A DNA stretch of 64,000 bases from Shimazuella alba (GCF_009831235.1 NZ_WUUL01000001.1:186001-250000), one strand, 5' to 3'. Shown: positions 54,820 through 64,000, numbered from the stretch's first letter. Program-made: numbers and translations. The notes: generated by a model from the sequence alone, not told the origin.

Positions 54820-55085
54820 GGGGTAAAACCAGCAACTGAACGACGTAGTGCAATTTGAACAAACATTGGAAAAAGTACTGATTCATTTTGAGTGTCGGTA
54901 TATGTGTTTGCTATATAGCAAGTCTATTATCTAAATCTATTGGAAACTCGGCGTATGGATTAATATGATCGTAAATAAGAGGAGTAAGAGCACGATAGTC
55001 ATCATTTGTCATCGGATCAACCCATTCTTTTTCTTGCAGTACATGTTGAATTTTGAGTGTATTGTTCGCTGGTACTATACCATTT
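54820..55085 (-). pseudogene. Tn3-family transposase C-terminal remnant with terminal inverted repeat
   Basis: The minus strand from 55085 reads IVPANNTLKIQHVLQEKEWV, DPMTNDDYRALTPLIYDHIN and PYAEFPIDLDNRLAI, stop at 54911: the C-terminal signature of Tn3-family TnpA (ALTPLxxxHxNPYGxFxLDxxxRL). About 90 bases beyond the stop, at 54820, lies GGGGTAAAACCAGCA, matching the outer end of Tn3 terminal repeats (GGGGTACCGCCAGCA). Orientation and distance fit one transposon end. The rest of tnpA and resolvase are gone. Confidence 0.7.
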
Positions 55086-55238
55086 TATTTTCTTTCAAAA
55101 TATATAAACTAGTTTGCATCAGAAACTAAATTCTGTTAATAATAACCATCGAACTATTTAAAATATTATTTTATTTCCGTATCGATTGTATTAAAATTAA
55201 GGATAGGTTTCCATCCTTAAAAGAGGAGGTTTTGTAAA

Positions 55239-55733
55239 ATGCTACGGAAGAAATGGTTTGTTCAACTTATTGTGCTTAGCTTTGTTTTTTCTTTTTATAC
55301 AATAGGAACTGTACATGCAAATGGAGATTCTGTTTTATTAGAAACCAAAAAAGCAGCAAGTAATGGACATGTGATCAACAGTGAATTTGGTGTTAATAGT
55401 CAAAAAGGAAAAATAAAAAAAGCGTATGGCACCCCTGATAGTGAGGATGAATCGATATTAGATTATTATCCATCTCGGCAAGTCGCTTTTCAATTAAACA
55501 AGAATAAAGTAGAAATGGTTTATTCAGCATCAAAAGAGTATCAAGGGCTGACTTCTGAAGATGTGGAGAAGCAACTAGGGAAGCCACATTGTGCAGAAGG
55601 TGGTTTTGGTAAGGCATATTGGTCCTATCACCTGGGTAAATACTTGTTAACATTTCAGTTTGTGAATGAAGAAGTGAAAACACTTCAACAAGTACTTGTT
55701 GAAAAAAATAGAACTTGCAATGAATTGAACTAA
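55239..55733 (+). CDS. Secreted DUF4309 (YjgB-like) protein
   Basis: 164 aa. Sec signal MLRKKWFVQLIVLSFVFSFY followed by TIGTVHANG, without a lipobox. The mature part is one DUF4309 domain: ASNGHVINSEFGVNSQKGKI, a KKAYGTPDSE loop and EDVEKQLGKPHCAEGG. It is a paralogue of the lipoprotein at 15497-16153. RBS AGAGGAGG. A perfect 20-base palindrome, TTCAACAAGTACTTGTTGAA, lies in its 3' end at 55684-55703. Confidence 0.82.
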   Translation: MLRKKWFVQLIVLSFVFSFYTIGTVHANGDSVLLETKKAASNGHVINSEFGVNSQKGKIKKAYGTPDSEDESILDYYPSRQVAFQLNKNKVEMVYSASKEYQGLTSEDVEKQLGKPHCAEGGFGKAYWSYHLGKYLLTFQFVNEEVKTLQQVLVEKNRTCNELN

Positions 55734-55735
55734 AT

Positions 55736-55773
55736 AAAACAAGATATCTCCATAAACAGAGATATCTTGTTTT
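55736..55773. terminator. Bidirectional terminator
   Basis: AAAACAAGATATCTC pairs with GAGATATCTTGTTTT around an eight-base loop, between two convergent genes. Confidence 0.85.
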
Positions 55774-55824
55774 ATTTATAATCAAGTACTTTACCTCTTT
55801 TCCGTAAAACAAAGGGGAAAGAGT

Positions 55825-56700
55825 TTAACTATGATAATAGTTTCCATTTCTCACTTGATCGACAAACGAATTGAAATCAAAATTACCATTAATGTCTGTA
55901 ATCCACGGTTCAAGAACGAAGCGTAACTCAGCTTGGGAAGTATCAAGCACAGCCATGCTTCCAGGTTCAATACTTCTCAACTGATCATTTTCACGTAGAT
56001 TAACCAGCACACTCAAACCGAGATATGTTGTGTTTTTAAATTGGAGTGGACCAGCCATATGGTGGTAATGACCCGCAATCAAATAATTAGGCTGTAATTG
56101 TTTGATAAGTGTCGAAATCATAGTGGAGCCTTGTATATCACCATAATATCCTGTTCCGATTCCAAAAGGTGCATCATGAGTGATTAAGACATCAATCTTT
56201 TTATTCGTATTTAAGAGAGTATGGTAAGCGATTTCATCAATCGATTCTTCTGTTCTGGATGTTTGAATACCTCCCAAAAATGCTATGCTGAGGTTGTTCT
56301 TCTTTATGACTGAGCCATCCGTTGCGTAGTAAAAGAGATCAAATGAATCTACACATACAGTTCCCTTTTGTGCAAGGGAACTTTTTTTTCGTAACCATGT
56401 AAAATCTTCATGATTACCTCTTATAAAATAGATTTGTTCTAAATGATTAGTCCTGATATATTGTATATTTTCGGCCAATTTCCCCTTTGCTTGTAAGTAA
56501 CGACTAAAATCAAGCTGGGCTAAGTCTTTTTTGACATATTTTTCATTCTTCAATTCTTCGTTTGGATATGGGTATGCTCCTAGATCCCCAACTTGAATGA
56601 TGAGATCGAGTTTACACTGATTCCGTATCTGCCAAGCAGTGAGAAGAGCTAAAGTATGAAAAACCCTACCATGGATATCACCAACAAAGCCAATTTTCAT
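55825..56700 (-). CDS. Calcineurin-like metallophosphoesterase
   Basis: 291 aa. Metal-site motifs in order: GFVGDIHGR at the N terminus, IIQVGDLGAYP, FIRGNHEDFTW, LITHDAPFG and IAGHYHHMAGP. Complete two-metal site, so probably an active phosphatase or nuclease; the substrate is unknown. It starts at ATG 56700; no strong ribosome binding site beyond AAGGAGCA. Monocistronic and convergent with the DUF4309 gene. Confidence 0.85.
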   Translation of the reverse strand: MKIGFVGDIHGRVFHTLALLTAWQIRNQCKLDLIIQVGDLGAYPYPNEELKNEKYVKKDLAQLDFSRYLQAKGKLAENIQYIRTNHLEQIYFIRGNHEDFTWLRKKSSLAQKGTVCVDSFDLFYYATDGSVIKKNNLSIAFLGGIQTSRTEESIDEIAYHTLLNTNKKIDVLITHDAPFGIGTGYYGDIQGSTMISTLIKQLQPNYLIAGHYHHMAGPLQFKNTTYLGLSVLVNLRENDQLRSIEPGSMAVLDTSQAELRFVLEPWITDINGNFDFNSFVDQVRNGNYYHS

Positions 56701-57540
56701 TTAAAATGCTCCTTGTCATGGATGGGTATACTCCAGATTCAAAACTAATATTTTGGATTGTCAACACTAATGCTTCTGTTCTTTTGTCATTACATATTTT
56801 CATGTTTCGTGAATACTATCATGATACTCACATCTTTCTTGTTTCAGTAATTCTACGTAGCTGAAGAGCCTTGTCTGATAGAAAAATAGTTCGAGATTTA
56901 TTTCCTTTTCCATTTCTCACTTACAACTCATGCGATTCCAAATAAAGATTATGGATGACTTATGAACAAGCATCTTCGCTGATCGCAAATCGGTATAGGA
57001 TAGTAAATTCGCCAAAATATAATTCGTTTATTTTTTGATTCTAACACGTCTGAATAAATCGTTGTACAACGGATTCACTATGTATATGGATGACCTTTTC
57101 CCAATCGTTCTTCTGAATAAGAAAGTAATCTTGCATTCCTGTTTTATAGAAGGTAGATAAAATCATGTTAGAAGATTTTCGGTTCGATGAACAAGCCAAG
57201 AATTTTTCTGATAAACCTTACTGATTGCTATGGTGAAAAGTAAATTAAACTGATCTTATGCTTGAAAATAGCTATCTATGTCCTCTTTATTCATATCAAC
57301 TTTCCTATAATCAAATTAGAAGGTAAACAACCTACGTTTGTGAGAGAAAATATGTCACTTCAGCCTGGTCATCCATTCTGGTGAATCAACGACTATTACA
57401 ACAAAATTATCAATGAGCTAGAATGGGCTTACGATCATCGAAGAGCTTTCATGACTTTCAGCGGTCGTTTCAATTTTTTCAGATGATGTTTGACGGTCTG
57501 AAGGCATAGCAGACTCCTTCACTCCAAGGTGAAGCAGATT
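56701..57540. other. Non-coding stretch
   Basis: AT-rich, no ORF above about 35 codons with a good start. A short reading near 57400 (INELEWAYDHRRAFMTFSGR) has protein-like character and may be a gene stub. No repeats or strong hairpins seen. Confidence 0.4.
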
Positions 57541-57560
57541 TCATCGCTCGCGCCCAGAAG

Positions 57561-57824
57561 TTGCATGAGTCCATCAACACTGGCAATGTCCAGGTTGCTC
57601 GTCTCCGCTTTAAGTCTCTTCGCAGTCACTTCGACGCGGACCTCATCCTCAAATGCGAACTAGATAAACGCTCTCAGTGTTGTCAATCTGTTGATGAAGA
57701 GAAGCGGTTGATTGAGACGGTTTTGCAGGAGATGGATACAGCAGTTGATCGTTTAATCCATAGAGGTATTCATTTTTCCATATCATATCATTGCCACATA
57801 TTTCGTGAGTCAGAAGCACAGTAG
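57561..57824 (+). other. Chimeric remnant ORF, unrecognised
   Basis: The first 35 codons (HESINTGNVQVARLRFKSLR, SHFDADLILKC) are GC-richer and phage-like; the reading is also open upstream as GEADFIARAQKL. After about 57655 composition turns AT-rich and the text (RLIETVLQEMDTAVDRLIHRG) may be another source. No ribosome binding site. Likely a recombination junction, not a working gene. Confidence 0.35.
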
Positions 57825-58043
57825 CAGCATCTCCACATACTTCTTTCAATCGTTAAAGGAAATTCGGTCACCATTTCCGATGATCCGTGCAACTTCTTTC
57901 TTTTTCATTCCAACTATACTCGTAAAAAATCTTCTAACACCTAAAAACTCAGAAATATGTTTCTTTATGTCGAATATTTCAAAATTAAAGCAAATTTCAG
58001 CGATCTCTACTGAGCATCGTGTGAGTTTGCCTTTTGTATGCAA
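57690..58043 (-). pseudogene. Unrecognised frameshifted gene fragment
   Basis: Two minus-strand frames join end to end with a one-base shift at about 57846: EFLGVRRFFTSIVGMKKKEV, ARIIGNGDRISFND and then LKEVCGDAATVLLTHEICGN, DMIWKNEYLYGL. The joined text reads as one protein, which I cannot name. It runs antisense to the ORF at 57561. Confidence 0.35.
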
Positions 58044-58135
58044 AAGAGGAAATGTACCTTTTTTGAAAATTCTTGTTTACTTATGTGTAGATGGTATTAT
58101 TAATATACAGGTACCTAAAGTTAGGAGTTCTTCTC

Positions 58136-58432
58136 ATGGGAAAGAAGACCACTGAAATCAATGTTGTGTTCACCAATGATGATCTGGATGAGTTTCTGGC
58201 CACGGGATGGACAGGTAAAAAGGCTAAGGAGATGTGGTGGAATCATATCATCACCCCTGATGGTAAGAAGAAATTGCGATTCCATTTTTCATACAAAAAC
58301 AACCACAATATTCTTGTGGATCAGTGCCCAGTTGATGACGATTTTAGTCAAGCAACAACAAGTTCGGTTCGTCCCGGAGAATCTAAAAATTTCAGTGGGG
58401 TGATGGTCATTAACCAGTGCCGTCTTCCGTAA
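58136..58432 (+). CDS. Hypothetical 98-aa protein of foreign type
   Basis: TAGGAG eight bases before ATG. MGKKTTEINVVFTNDDLDEF, LATGWTGKKAKEMWWNHIIT, PDGKKKLRFHFSYKNNHN: an alpha/beta domain of phage-like look. No family recognised. Upstream TTGTTT and TATTAT could be its promoter. A 9-base perfect GC-rich stem follows 60 bases after the stop, repeating the single-gene cassette pattern of this window. Confidence 0.55.
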   Translation: MGKKTTEINVVFTNDDLDEFLATGWTGKKAKEMWWNHIITPDGKKKLRFHFSYKNNHNILVDQCPVDDDFSQATTSSVRPGESKNFSGVMVINQCRLP

Positions 58433-58494
58433 ATTCTTCATGAGACTGGTAGAACTCCAACATTCAATCTATCAGTTGGTTCTGAAAAGAGCCA

Positions 58495-58521
58495 GCCTGC
58501 ACAAAGACCATCTGTGCAGGC
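58495..58521 (+). terminator. Hairpin after the 98-aa gene
   Basis: GCCTGCACA pairs with TGTGCAGGC, nine-base loop. No T run directly after. Confidence 0.5.
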
Positions 58522-58627
58522 CTCAACAGAATATTTAACTTCATATAGATCAAATGACTAGTGCGGAGATACTGGTCATTTTTTATGGAAGGTGGTTATG
58601 ATGTCTATAAATTCAAATAAAAGGAAA

Positions 58628-59140
58628 CTAAATGCAGGTGCCCATCCTTTTATACACGGGATCGGGGTTTTTTTCACATTTACTGTATAGATTAATATTC
58701 ACACTTAGGTCAGAAAATGGAGAAAGAATACCATATCCTTTCCATTGTCTGATGAATTTCTTGAACTCTCCTTGAATCAACAAAATAATCTCATTTTTAT
58801 TTCGAGTAAGACAGGTTTCTAGAGAAGCACGAACATGGACCAAATAAACATAAAACCTGCTTTCTTTGCTTTTTCATGGCGTATTGTGTCCAAGCCAAAT
58901 CAATAGATGTATCGTCAGAAACGAAAGATTCCCCTGCTGGATAGCAGTTTTAATTTTTTCGATCTATTCTTTCTGCATAAGGATAAATCATCTTAGTAAA
59001 GAATTGGTAGCGGAGTTCACTCTAATCTAAGACACCATACTGGCATCTCCATTAAAGAATTGTACGTGAGTCCATCCTTTAGAATGAGTAGTTTTACCTG
59101 ATCCTAAAGATCCTATATAAAAAAACAAAATCATAACCAT
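58628..59140 (-). pseudogene. P-loop kinase (AAA_33/zeta-toxin-like) pseudogene
   Basis: From ATG 59140 the minus strand reads MVMILFFYIGSLGSGKTTHS, KGWTHVQFFNGDA, a Walker A in the style of polynucleotide kinases and zeta toxins. After a stop and shift it continues ELRYQFFTKMIYPYAERIDR, then VSDDTSIDLAWTQYAMKK, and after another shift LVHVRASLETCLTRNKNE, the arginine-rich lid segment. At least two stops and two frameshifts. No antitoxin gene seen beside it. Confidence 0.7.
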
Positions 59141-59580
59141 CTTCTTTCTCTGCAAAAACGATCAAGACAATTATAGATATTCTCATTCATAATATAATAT
59201 CTTTCATGTACCCACTGAATAGGGTGTAGAAGACGCAGATGTGTCAACTGAGTATATGAGAGTAGATGGGGTTACATCGTACTCGTTTAGCGTGCTCGTC
59301 TTACAACTCTATAAAAAATAGAGTTGTACCATTTGCTCTTCGAATTCTGCTGTGGATGGCACAGAATAAGAGAGGATATGGAAGCAAGAAGAAGCGATCG
59401 ATTGCTTAGAAACATGAGAATTGTAGCTTTACGAGCTTTCAAATAACATGTTATGGTTTATACAGCGAGAACATATGCAAGTACTAAGGATGACAGTGAA
59501 ATTTTAAGGCGATAACGGCTATCATGCAACTCCAATTCATGTTGAAATCTGAATAGTACATCAAAGGAGAGGTTGCTTAT
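59141..59580. other. Non-coding stretch with a hairpin
   Basis: TACAACTCTAT-AAAAA-ATAGAGTTGTA at 59302-59328 is a perfect 11-base stem. Otherwise nothing identifiable. Confidence 0.45.
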
Positions 59581-59772
59581 ATGTGGTGGGGAAGTAACAG
59601 GAGTGGGAAACCAGACAATAGTCGGGAAATTAACTATCTAAAAAGAAAAATTGAAAAGGTTAGAGATGAAATCCGGCGTACGGAGCGATCTATAGATGAT
59701 CTTGAACGTAAAAGAAAACGTCTGAAAGATGATCTTCGGGATTACGAACGGGATTTATATCGTTTGTATTAA
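59581..59772 (+). CDS. Small coiled-coil protein
   Basis: 63 aa. MWWGSNRSGKPDNSREINYL and then an unbroken charged heptad pattern (KRKIEKVRDEIRRTERSIDD, LERKRKRLKDDLRDYERDLY), predicted as a single long coiled coil. RBS AAAGGAGAGG. Function unknown; it could be a spore or nucleoid structural peptide. Confidence 0.65.
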   Translation: MWWGSNRSGKPDNSREINYLKRKIEKVRDEIRRTERSIDDLERKRKRLKDDLRDYERDLYRLY

Positions 59773-60098
59773 GGCTTTTAAATAGAATGCCAGAAGATCC
59801 ATGAGGGATATTTTTGTTAAATATAGAAAAACTGAGAAGAAAAAGGGTTTTATATAGGAATGTTTTATGGTGAGATGGATATCTTGGTTCAGAGTGATGA
59901 ACGGAATGTGTTTAAGTAAGAAGATGGATGGGATCAACTGGGAAAAACTACGAAGTTTATTCATTTAAAGAGTACAATCAAATGTACCTGATAGGATAAA
60001 TATGATTATTATATAGGGTAGCAAATTTTATAGAAAATGGAAATGACAGGAGTGGCTATTTATGTAACTTTGAGTCATTTCTTGTATATTTCGATTCG

Positions 60099-60125
60099 AA
60101 AAAGAGGGATTAATCCCTCTTTTCG
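60099..60125. terminator. Palindromic terminator
   Basis: AAAAGAGGGATTAATCCCTC followed by TTTT, a self-complementary 24-base sequence in A/T context. Confidence 0.7.
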
Positions 60126-60261
60126 TTTATCTAAGTTGAAAACAGATAATCTTTTATCTGTGGAATAACTTTATATTATAAAATCATAAAAAATTATACT
60201 ATTATAAGAGTGTGTGATTTTTATTTATACCAAACTATTTCCAAATATAAGGAGATTTTTT

Positions 60262-61650
60262 ATGTTTCAACTACGGTCATTGGTGAGTATTCTTATCTGT
60301 ACTCTTTTTTTAGCCGCTTGTTCAGGAAAAATGCTACAAACGCAAAAAAAAACAAATGATTTATCGCCTGAAGAAACAGCGAAAATAATTGCTCCATTTC
60401 TACCCGACGGAGCAATGTGGATGGTACCCCAGTATGGAAAAAACCGAACTCCTTTCTTTCTAGTTGATTTTGATCATGATCAAAAAGAAGAAGTAGTTGG
60501 TTTGTTTAAACAAAATCAGCAATTGGGATTGATCGTTGTCCAACAAGAAGACGATAAGTGGAAAAAAATCACACAGGAATCTTTTGTCGGGAATCAATTT
60601 CAATCAGCAGGGGCTGGTGATCTAACAGGAGACCTGAAAGAAGAGATTGTCCTGAGTATAGAAGAGGGAACAGAGTTCGATGCACAAACAAAGGTGCTTC
60701 AATGGGGGAAACAACAAAAATTAACTTCTATCCTCCATCAAAAAACAACCGCTACTGTGTTAGAAGATTTAGATCAAGATAAGCATCCTGAACTTATCTT
60801 CTTTCAAAAACAACCAGATATGCATACAGAGGCTACTCTTTATCAAGCTCACCAACAAAAGTTGCAAATAAAAGATACAAAAATGATAGATGGCACCGTA
60901 GAAATGAGTTTTCTTACGGTAGGAAAAGTCCAAAAGAATAGATTAGGGATTGTAGCAGATATCTCAGTTGGGGCACATGGTGGAAAAGCTGGTATTTACT
61001 ACATTCAAAATGGTAGATTACACGATGTTTTTGACACCCTTAAGGATGATCAAAACAATCGTCTCTATAATGTGAAGAGCCAAGATATCAATCATGACGG
61101 TATCATTGATATTGCTTTTACACAGATGGTTCAGAATAGTGAAAGCTTATCTAATGCTGAGCAACCGACCATCTATCGTTGGTTTAATTGGAGTGAAGAG
61201 AATCAATTAAAGTTAGTATTTCAACAATATCAGGACGATATTTTGGGTTTACGTCTAACCTTTCCACCTGCGTGGCGAGGAAAAATGAAAGCATCCATCA
61301 ATCCTGTTTCACGTACAATTACGTTTGGGTTACCATTAGACGAATTCAATCTTATTCCAATTGCAGAGATTACAGCTGTGAAGAAATCAGACTGGCCCAC
61401 ATATAAACAATACTTGGATTCCTATAAAAAGCTAGATACATTTGATTATTCCATCCTGACTACTCGAAACGATGTTATGTATCTTTCTACCATTTATAAC
61501 GAAAAAGTTTCTGAGCAAATGAATGGATTAGCTACTTATTACCGAGCTAAATCTTTAGGAATGCTTCCGACTCATTCGAAAATGAAGCAATGGGTAGAAC
61601 TATATCATGATGCACATAAAGAATATTTACGATTACCTGAAATGCCATAA
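60262..61650 (+). CDS. Lipoprotein with FG-GAP/VCBS-like repeats
   Basis: 462 aa. Signal FQLRSLVSILICTLFLAAC with lipobox cysteine; Asp-rich loops DFDHDQKEE, DLDQDKHPE and DINHDGIID recur at intervals, as in FG-GAP/VCBS propellers that bind calcium. The C-terminal 150 residues form another domain (LRLTFPPAWRGKMKASINPV) without a known name. Function unknown; extracellular, surface-anchored. ATG 60262 follows AAGGAG; an earlier in-frame start at 60214 lacks one. Confidence 0.78.
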   Translation: MFQLRSLVSILICTLFLAACSGKMLQTQKKTNDLSPEETAKIIAPFLPDGAMWMVPQYGKNRTPFFLVDFDHDQKEEVVGLFKQNQQLGLIVVQQEDDKWKKITQESFVGNQFQSAGAGDLTGDLKEEIVLSIEEGTEFDAQTKVLQWGKQQKLTSILHQKTTATVLEDLDQDKHPELIFFQKQPDMHTEATLYQAHQQKLQIKDTKMIDGTVEMSFLTVGKVQKNRLGIVADISVGAHGGKAGIYYIQNGRLHDVFDTLKDDQNNRLYNVKSQDINHDGIIDIAFTQMVQNSESLSNAEQPTIYRWFNWSEENQLKLVFQQYQDDILGLRLTFPPAWRGKMKASINPVSRTITFGLPLDEFNLIPIAEITAVKKSDWPTYKQYLDSYKKLDTFDYSILTTRNDVMYLSTIYNEKVSEQMNGLATYYRAKSLGMLPTHSKMKQWVELYHDAHKEYLRLPEMP

Positions 61651-62576
61651 GCTTGTTATTTTGGTAAATGGTTATGGAAGGATGGTCGATCAAAGGTTCG
61701 AAAGGAACATTTATCATCATGGATACTGATTGAGAGAGCATTCTTGTGCCATTGACAATCCATCTAACCCACGAGGTAGGCATCGCCGTCCTCGAAGAAG
61801 TGCTTCGAGTAGAAGGGGGTGTTCTGCTAGTTCTTCGATGACGGAATGGACGGCAGCCATCATCTCAGTCCCCGTTATGATATGGGGAGATGAATGGTAA
61901 CAGTGGTGAGTGGCTTGGACTCGGACATTTTGCTGAACCACCGCTTTTTTAGCAGTGCCAATAATTAAATAATATACTAAAAATAAATTAACTTTAATCG
62001 ATGATCTATCCTATGGTAAGAAGGAGGTAGTCCAAGTAACTCAAAAGCCATATAAATAGAAAAAATGTAAAATCCCGATTTCTCTGTACCTAAAAGAGGG
62101 ATCGGGATTTTTATGAGATTATTTCTACTCAATTGTATTTATACAATAGATAAGGATTTAAAATAGCTAATCTAGCTCGATTCTAACCTGTTCAGAGGAT
62201 AGTGCAAAGATTTCAAGAACGAAACCATAAGCGCTTCTGTGAGATGTGGGAATCTCCCTGTACGAAGGTTCAGGGAGACCCTAAAGGAATAGTCCCGATT
62301 TTCCTTGAATTGATTTTGGTTTTATTGTTAATCTGGTCAAATTGCTCTTTGTGACATGTGCTGGTTCTAGGTGTTTTGGATGTGGGGACTACTTCAGTTT
62401 TCTCAATCAGTCATGGCATCATGAGAATTTAGTGATAGGAGCATCTGGATTATCTTTGAAAAAATACTCTGCTTTCATATGATCTGACTCCTCCCAATAA
62501 TATTCATTTTACTGTAAGGAATCGTGATCAAGTAAATGTGGGAACAACTACCTTTAATGGAATTTTAAAATGACAG
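61651..62576. other. Non-coding stretch with GC-rich patch and terminators
   Basis: 61740-61930 is clearly GC-richer and open on the minus strand (HSVIEELAEHPLLLEALLRG), with no start signal; probably a stub of a foreign gene. A strong hairpin AAAATCCCGAT / ATCGGGATTTTT lies at 62069-62111. TCTCCCTG/CAGGGAGA (62254-62279) is a smaller stem. No gene assigned. Confidence 0.45.
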
Positions 62577-62795
62577 TTATAAGAATGCGAGAAAAGCATA
62601 TTGGGGTAGTGAAAGGGTTGCAATCAATAAATTATGGCTTGAATTCTTAAAGTACATGTCCAAAATTGTTGTTGTTAGCAGAATGAAGCCAGTTGCAAGA
62701 TCAAACCAATTATTAGATTTTAAGCCAAGTATAAGAAAGATGGCTGCTGATATTGGACAATTATGAATAGACCTACCCATAAGTTTTTTCTTCAT
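62577..62795 (-). other. Possible small membrane protein
   Basis: 72 codons with two hydrophobic segments (PISAAIFLILGL; LATGFILLTTTILDMYF). No ribosome binding site. The ORF could be a decayed member of the same small membrane family as the gene upstream at 62953. Confidence 0.3.
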
Positions 62796-62952
62796 TTTTT
62801 TCTAGCTGATGAAACTCGAAGCCCAAATTTCTAAAGATTTATCTGAGGTTTCCTTTTCTTTACCATTTATATTCTTTGTCTTGTTGTGAATATCAGAATT
62901 AGTACTTTTTTAAATGTTTTCTGTTTTATCTTTCCTTTTGAATTAATAGAGA

Positions 62953-63310
62953 TTATAACTTTCTAGATTTTTGGTGCAAAAAGGCCATCCATACCATGAC
63001 AATGATTCCAAATAGAATAAAAAATGCTCCTGCTAAACTGTGTTTAGCTTCGAAAAGGGATTTCCCGCCTATCAATATAAAAAATAAACCTAAGCAAAAA
63101 TAAGTGAATAAATGGTTATATCGAATATTTTTATATAATATTTCTCCAATCGCTACACTCAAATAAAGAAAACCAATAGCTAAAAACCACCAATTAAGCG
63201 GGGGTTTGATACCTGCTCTGATGCATACGGCGGCAAATATGAAGCAAACAATTACAGATGAGATTGAAAAGCTTTTTTTCTTTTTTGGGTTGATTTTTGT
63301 AAAGATTCAT
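62953..63310 (-). pseudogene. Small membrane protein gene, frameshifted in an A-run
   Basis: ATG 63310 follows AAAGGAATTG and reads MNLYKNQPKKEKK; a one-base shift in the A-rich run near 63275-63295 gives the long frame KKKKSFSISSVIVCFIFAAV, then about four membrane segments (WWFLAIGFLYLSVAIGEI, LFTYFCLGLFFILIGG, AGAFFILFGIIVMVWMAFLH) to 62953. Either a real homopolymer frameshift or a sequencing error. Family unknown. Confidence 0.5.
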
Positions 63311-64000
63311 TTTTCAATTCCTTTTGTTCATCAGCTATTTTATTTTCTATCTACTACTTTTTCTTATTGTTGAATGCCAGAATTAATTATAATTTTCGCG
63401 AAAAATATTTGTATATAGACTAGGATAACAATAGCTTTACATTTCCTAAAACGTAGATATTTTATCTAACATACAGAATTTTAGAAATCGTTCAATTGGA
63501 ACTGGAAAGTGCATCGTTATATCTGCAATAAGTTATTTGTGTTTGTTCATATTTGATCTAGTACCATAACTAGTTAGTGAATTAACATTATTATATTCTT
63601 ACTTGGAGTTGCATGATTTGTAGGGTGATATTTCAGTTCTGCTTTTGTGTTTTGAACAAACCAGAAGAATGGTTGAATGAATAGAGAATCAGCTCTCACA
63701 TCAGAGTACTATTTTCAATTTTTGTCTAAATAGGAGTATAATACAATCGGAAGAGAATATTTCGAATTTAATGATTTTCTAATACTAATAGGGATGTGAT
63801 CCTTTATAAAGAAAGAAAACATTGAAATTTAGCCTTTTTAGATGGTTATAAACCAGCAACCATTACGTTTCATAAGAGATTCACTTCAAAGAAGCTGCAA
63901 GTAAAAACTATGTCTTGTCCAGTCTTTATCATTCAGATCAATAAAATGCTTTATTATTTTTTAAAATGAAACACAAAAAGCTATCTTTGAGGAGAAGAAT
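63311..64000. other. AT-rich end of window, no gene identified
   Basis: No ORF longer than about 30 codons with a start signal on either strand, and no clear hairpin or repeat. Confidence 0.5.

Noticed and set aside
61717-61941. 74-codon minus ORF in the GC-rich patch
   Set aside because: No ribosome binding site and no recognisable domain; kept only as part of the non-coding entry.
1-64000. CRISPR array, rRNA or tRNA genes
   Set aside because: No regularly spaced repeats of 24-40 bases and no cloverleaf or rRNA-like stretch were recognised by eye. A covariance scan would be needed to exclude a tRNA fully.

Overview
The window is low-GC Gram-positive DNA from the Bacillales. The conserved left end runs mutS-mutL-rRNA methyltransferase-miaA-hfq-spoVK-ynbB-DUF456-glnR-glnA, an order typical of endospore-forming bacilli. 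SpoVK, the two-operator GlnR promoter, the M-box leader and the asnS-dnaD pair agree with this. Thermoactinomycetaceae or a close relative is my guess; nothing in the sequence proves it.

Layout. 1-9.5 kb is core genome: mismatch repair, tRNA modification, Hfq, a sporulation ATPase and nitrogen control. 9.6-14 kb is a scar zone with a P-loop ATPase, a broken tnpB-only IS200/IS605 element, an IS3 orfB remnant and an intact MarR/oxidoreductase divergon with visible operators. 14-19.5 kb holds an ArsB-type transporter, a DUF4309 lipoprotein, a 3-hydroxyisobutyrate-dehydrogenase-like enzyme, a decayed lipoprotein and corA behind an M-box magnesium riboswitch. 19.5-25.8 kb is accessory DNA: tiny coupled ORFs and unfamiliar genes, several visibly GC-richer than the chromosome and most followed by a long GC-rich hairpin. 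25.8-39.1 kb is mostly ordinary: M23 peptidase, iron alcohol dehydrogenase, cadC-cadA-CDF metal efflux, a (methyl)arginine hydrolase/amidinotransferase/permease operon, a CapA lipoprotein, asnS and dnaD. 39.1-46 kb holds a strange aromatic 12-residue-repeat membrane protein, an IS4/IS701-type pseudogene, more foreign small genes, a Cys-rich micro-ORF and a DUF418 protein.

46.1-54.3 kb is the most interesting block. A TPP-dependent acetoin-dehydrogenase-like E1alpha/E1beta/E2 set, a SorC-family regulator, GutM, a complete glucitol-type PTS (IIC, IIBC, IIA) and an oxidoreductase of the DRL/DXR-II family lie on one strand. The DRL founder converts 1-deoxyxylulose 5-phosphate (DXP) to 2-C-methylerythritol 4-phosphate (MEP). 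No sorbitol-6-phosphate dehydrogenase is present. The acoA and gutM promoters carry the same operator (TTTACAAATGTAAT, six bases, GAACA), so both halves look like one regulon. DXP is a methyl-ketone acyloin, the kind of bond an acetoin-dehydrogenase E1 cleaves. I therefore propose that the locus imports methylerythritol (or a similar branched polyol) as its phosphate, runs the DXR step backwards and splits DXP into acetyl-CoA and glyceraldehyde 3-phosphate: the first two MEP-pathway steps in reverse, as a carbon-catabolic route. This is inference and is stated as such.

54.3-64 kb is again accessory: a zinc-ribbon protein, a Tn3-family tnpA tail with its terminal repeat, a second DUF4309 protein, a metallophosphoesterase, a decayed P-loop kinase, a FG-GAP-like lipoprotein and long stretches with no recognisable gene. 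No rRNA, tRNA or CRISPR array was seen.
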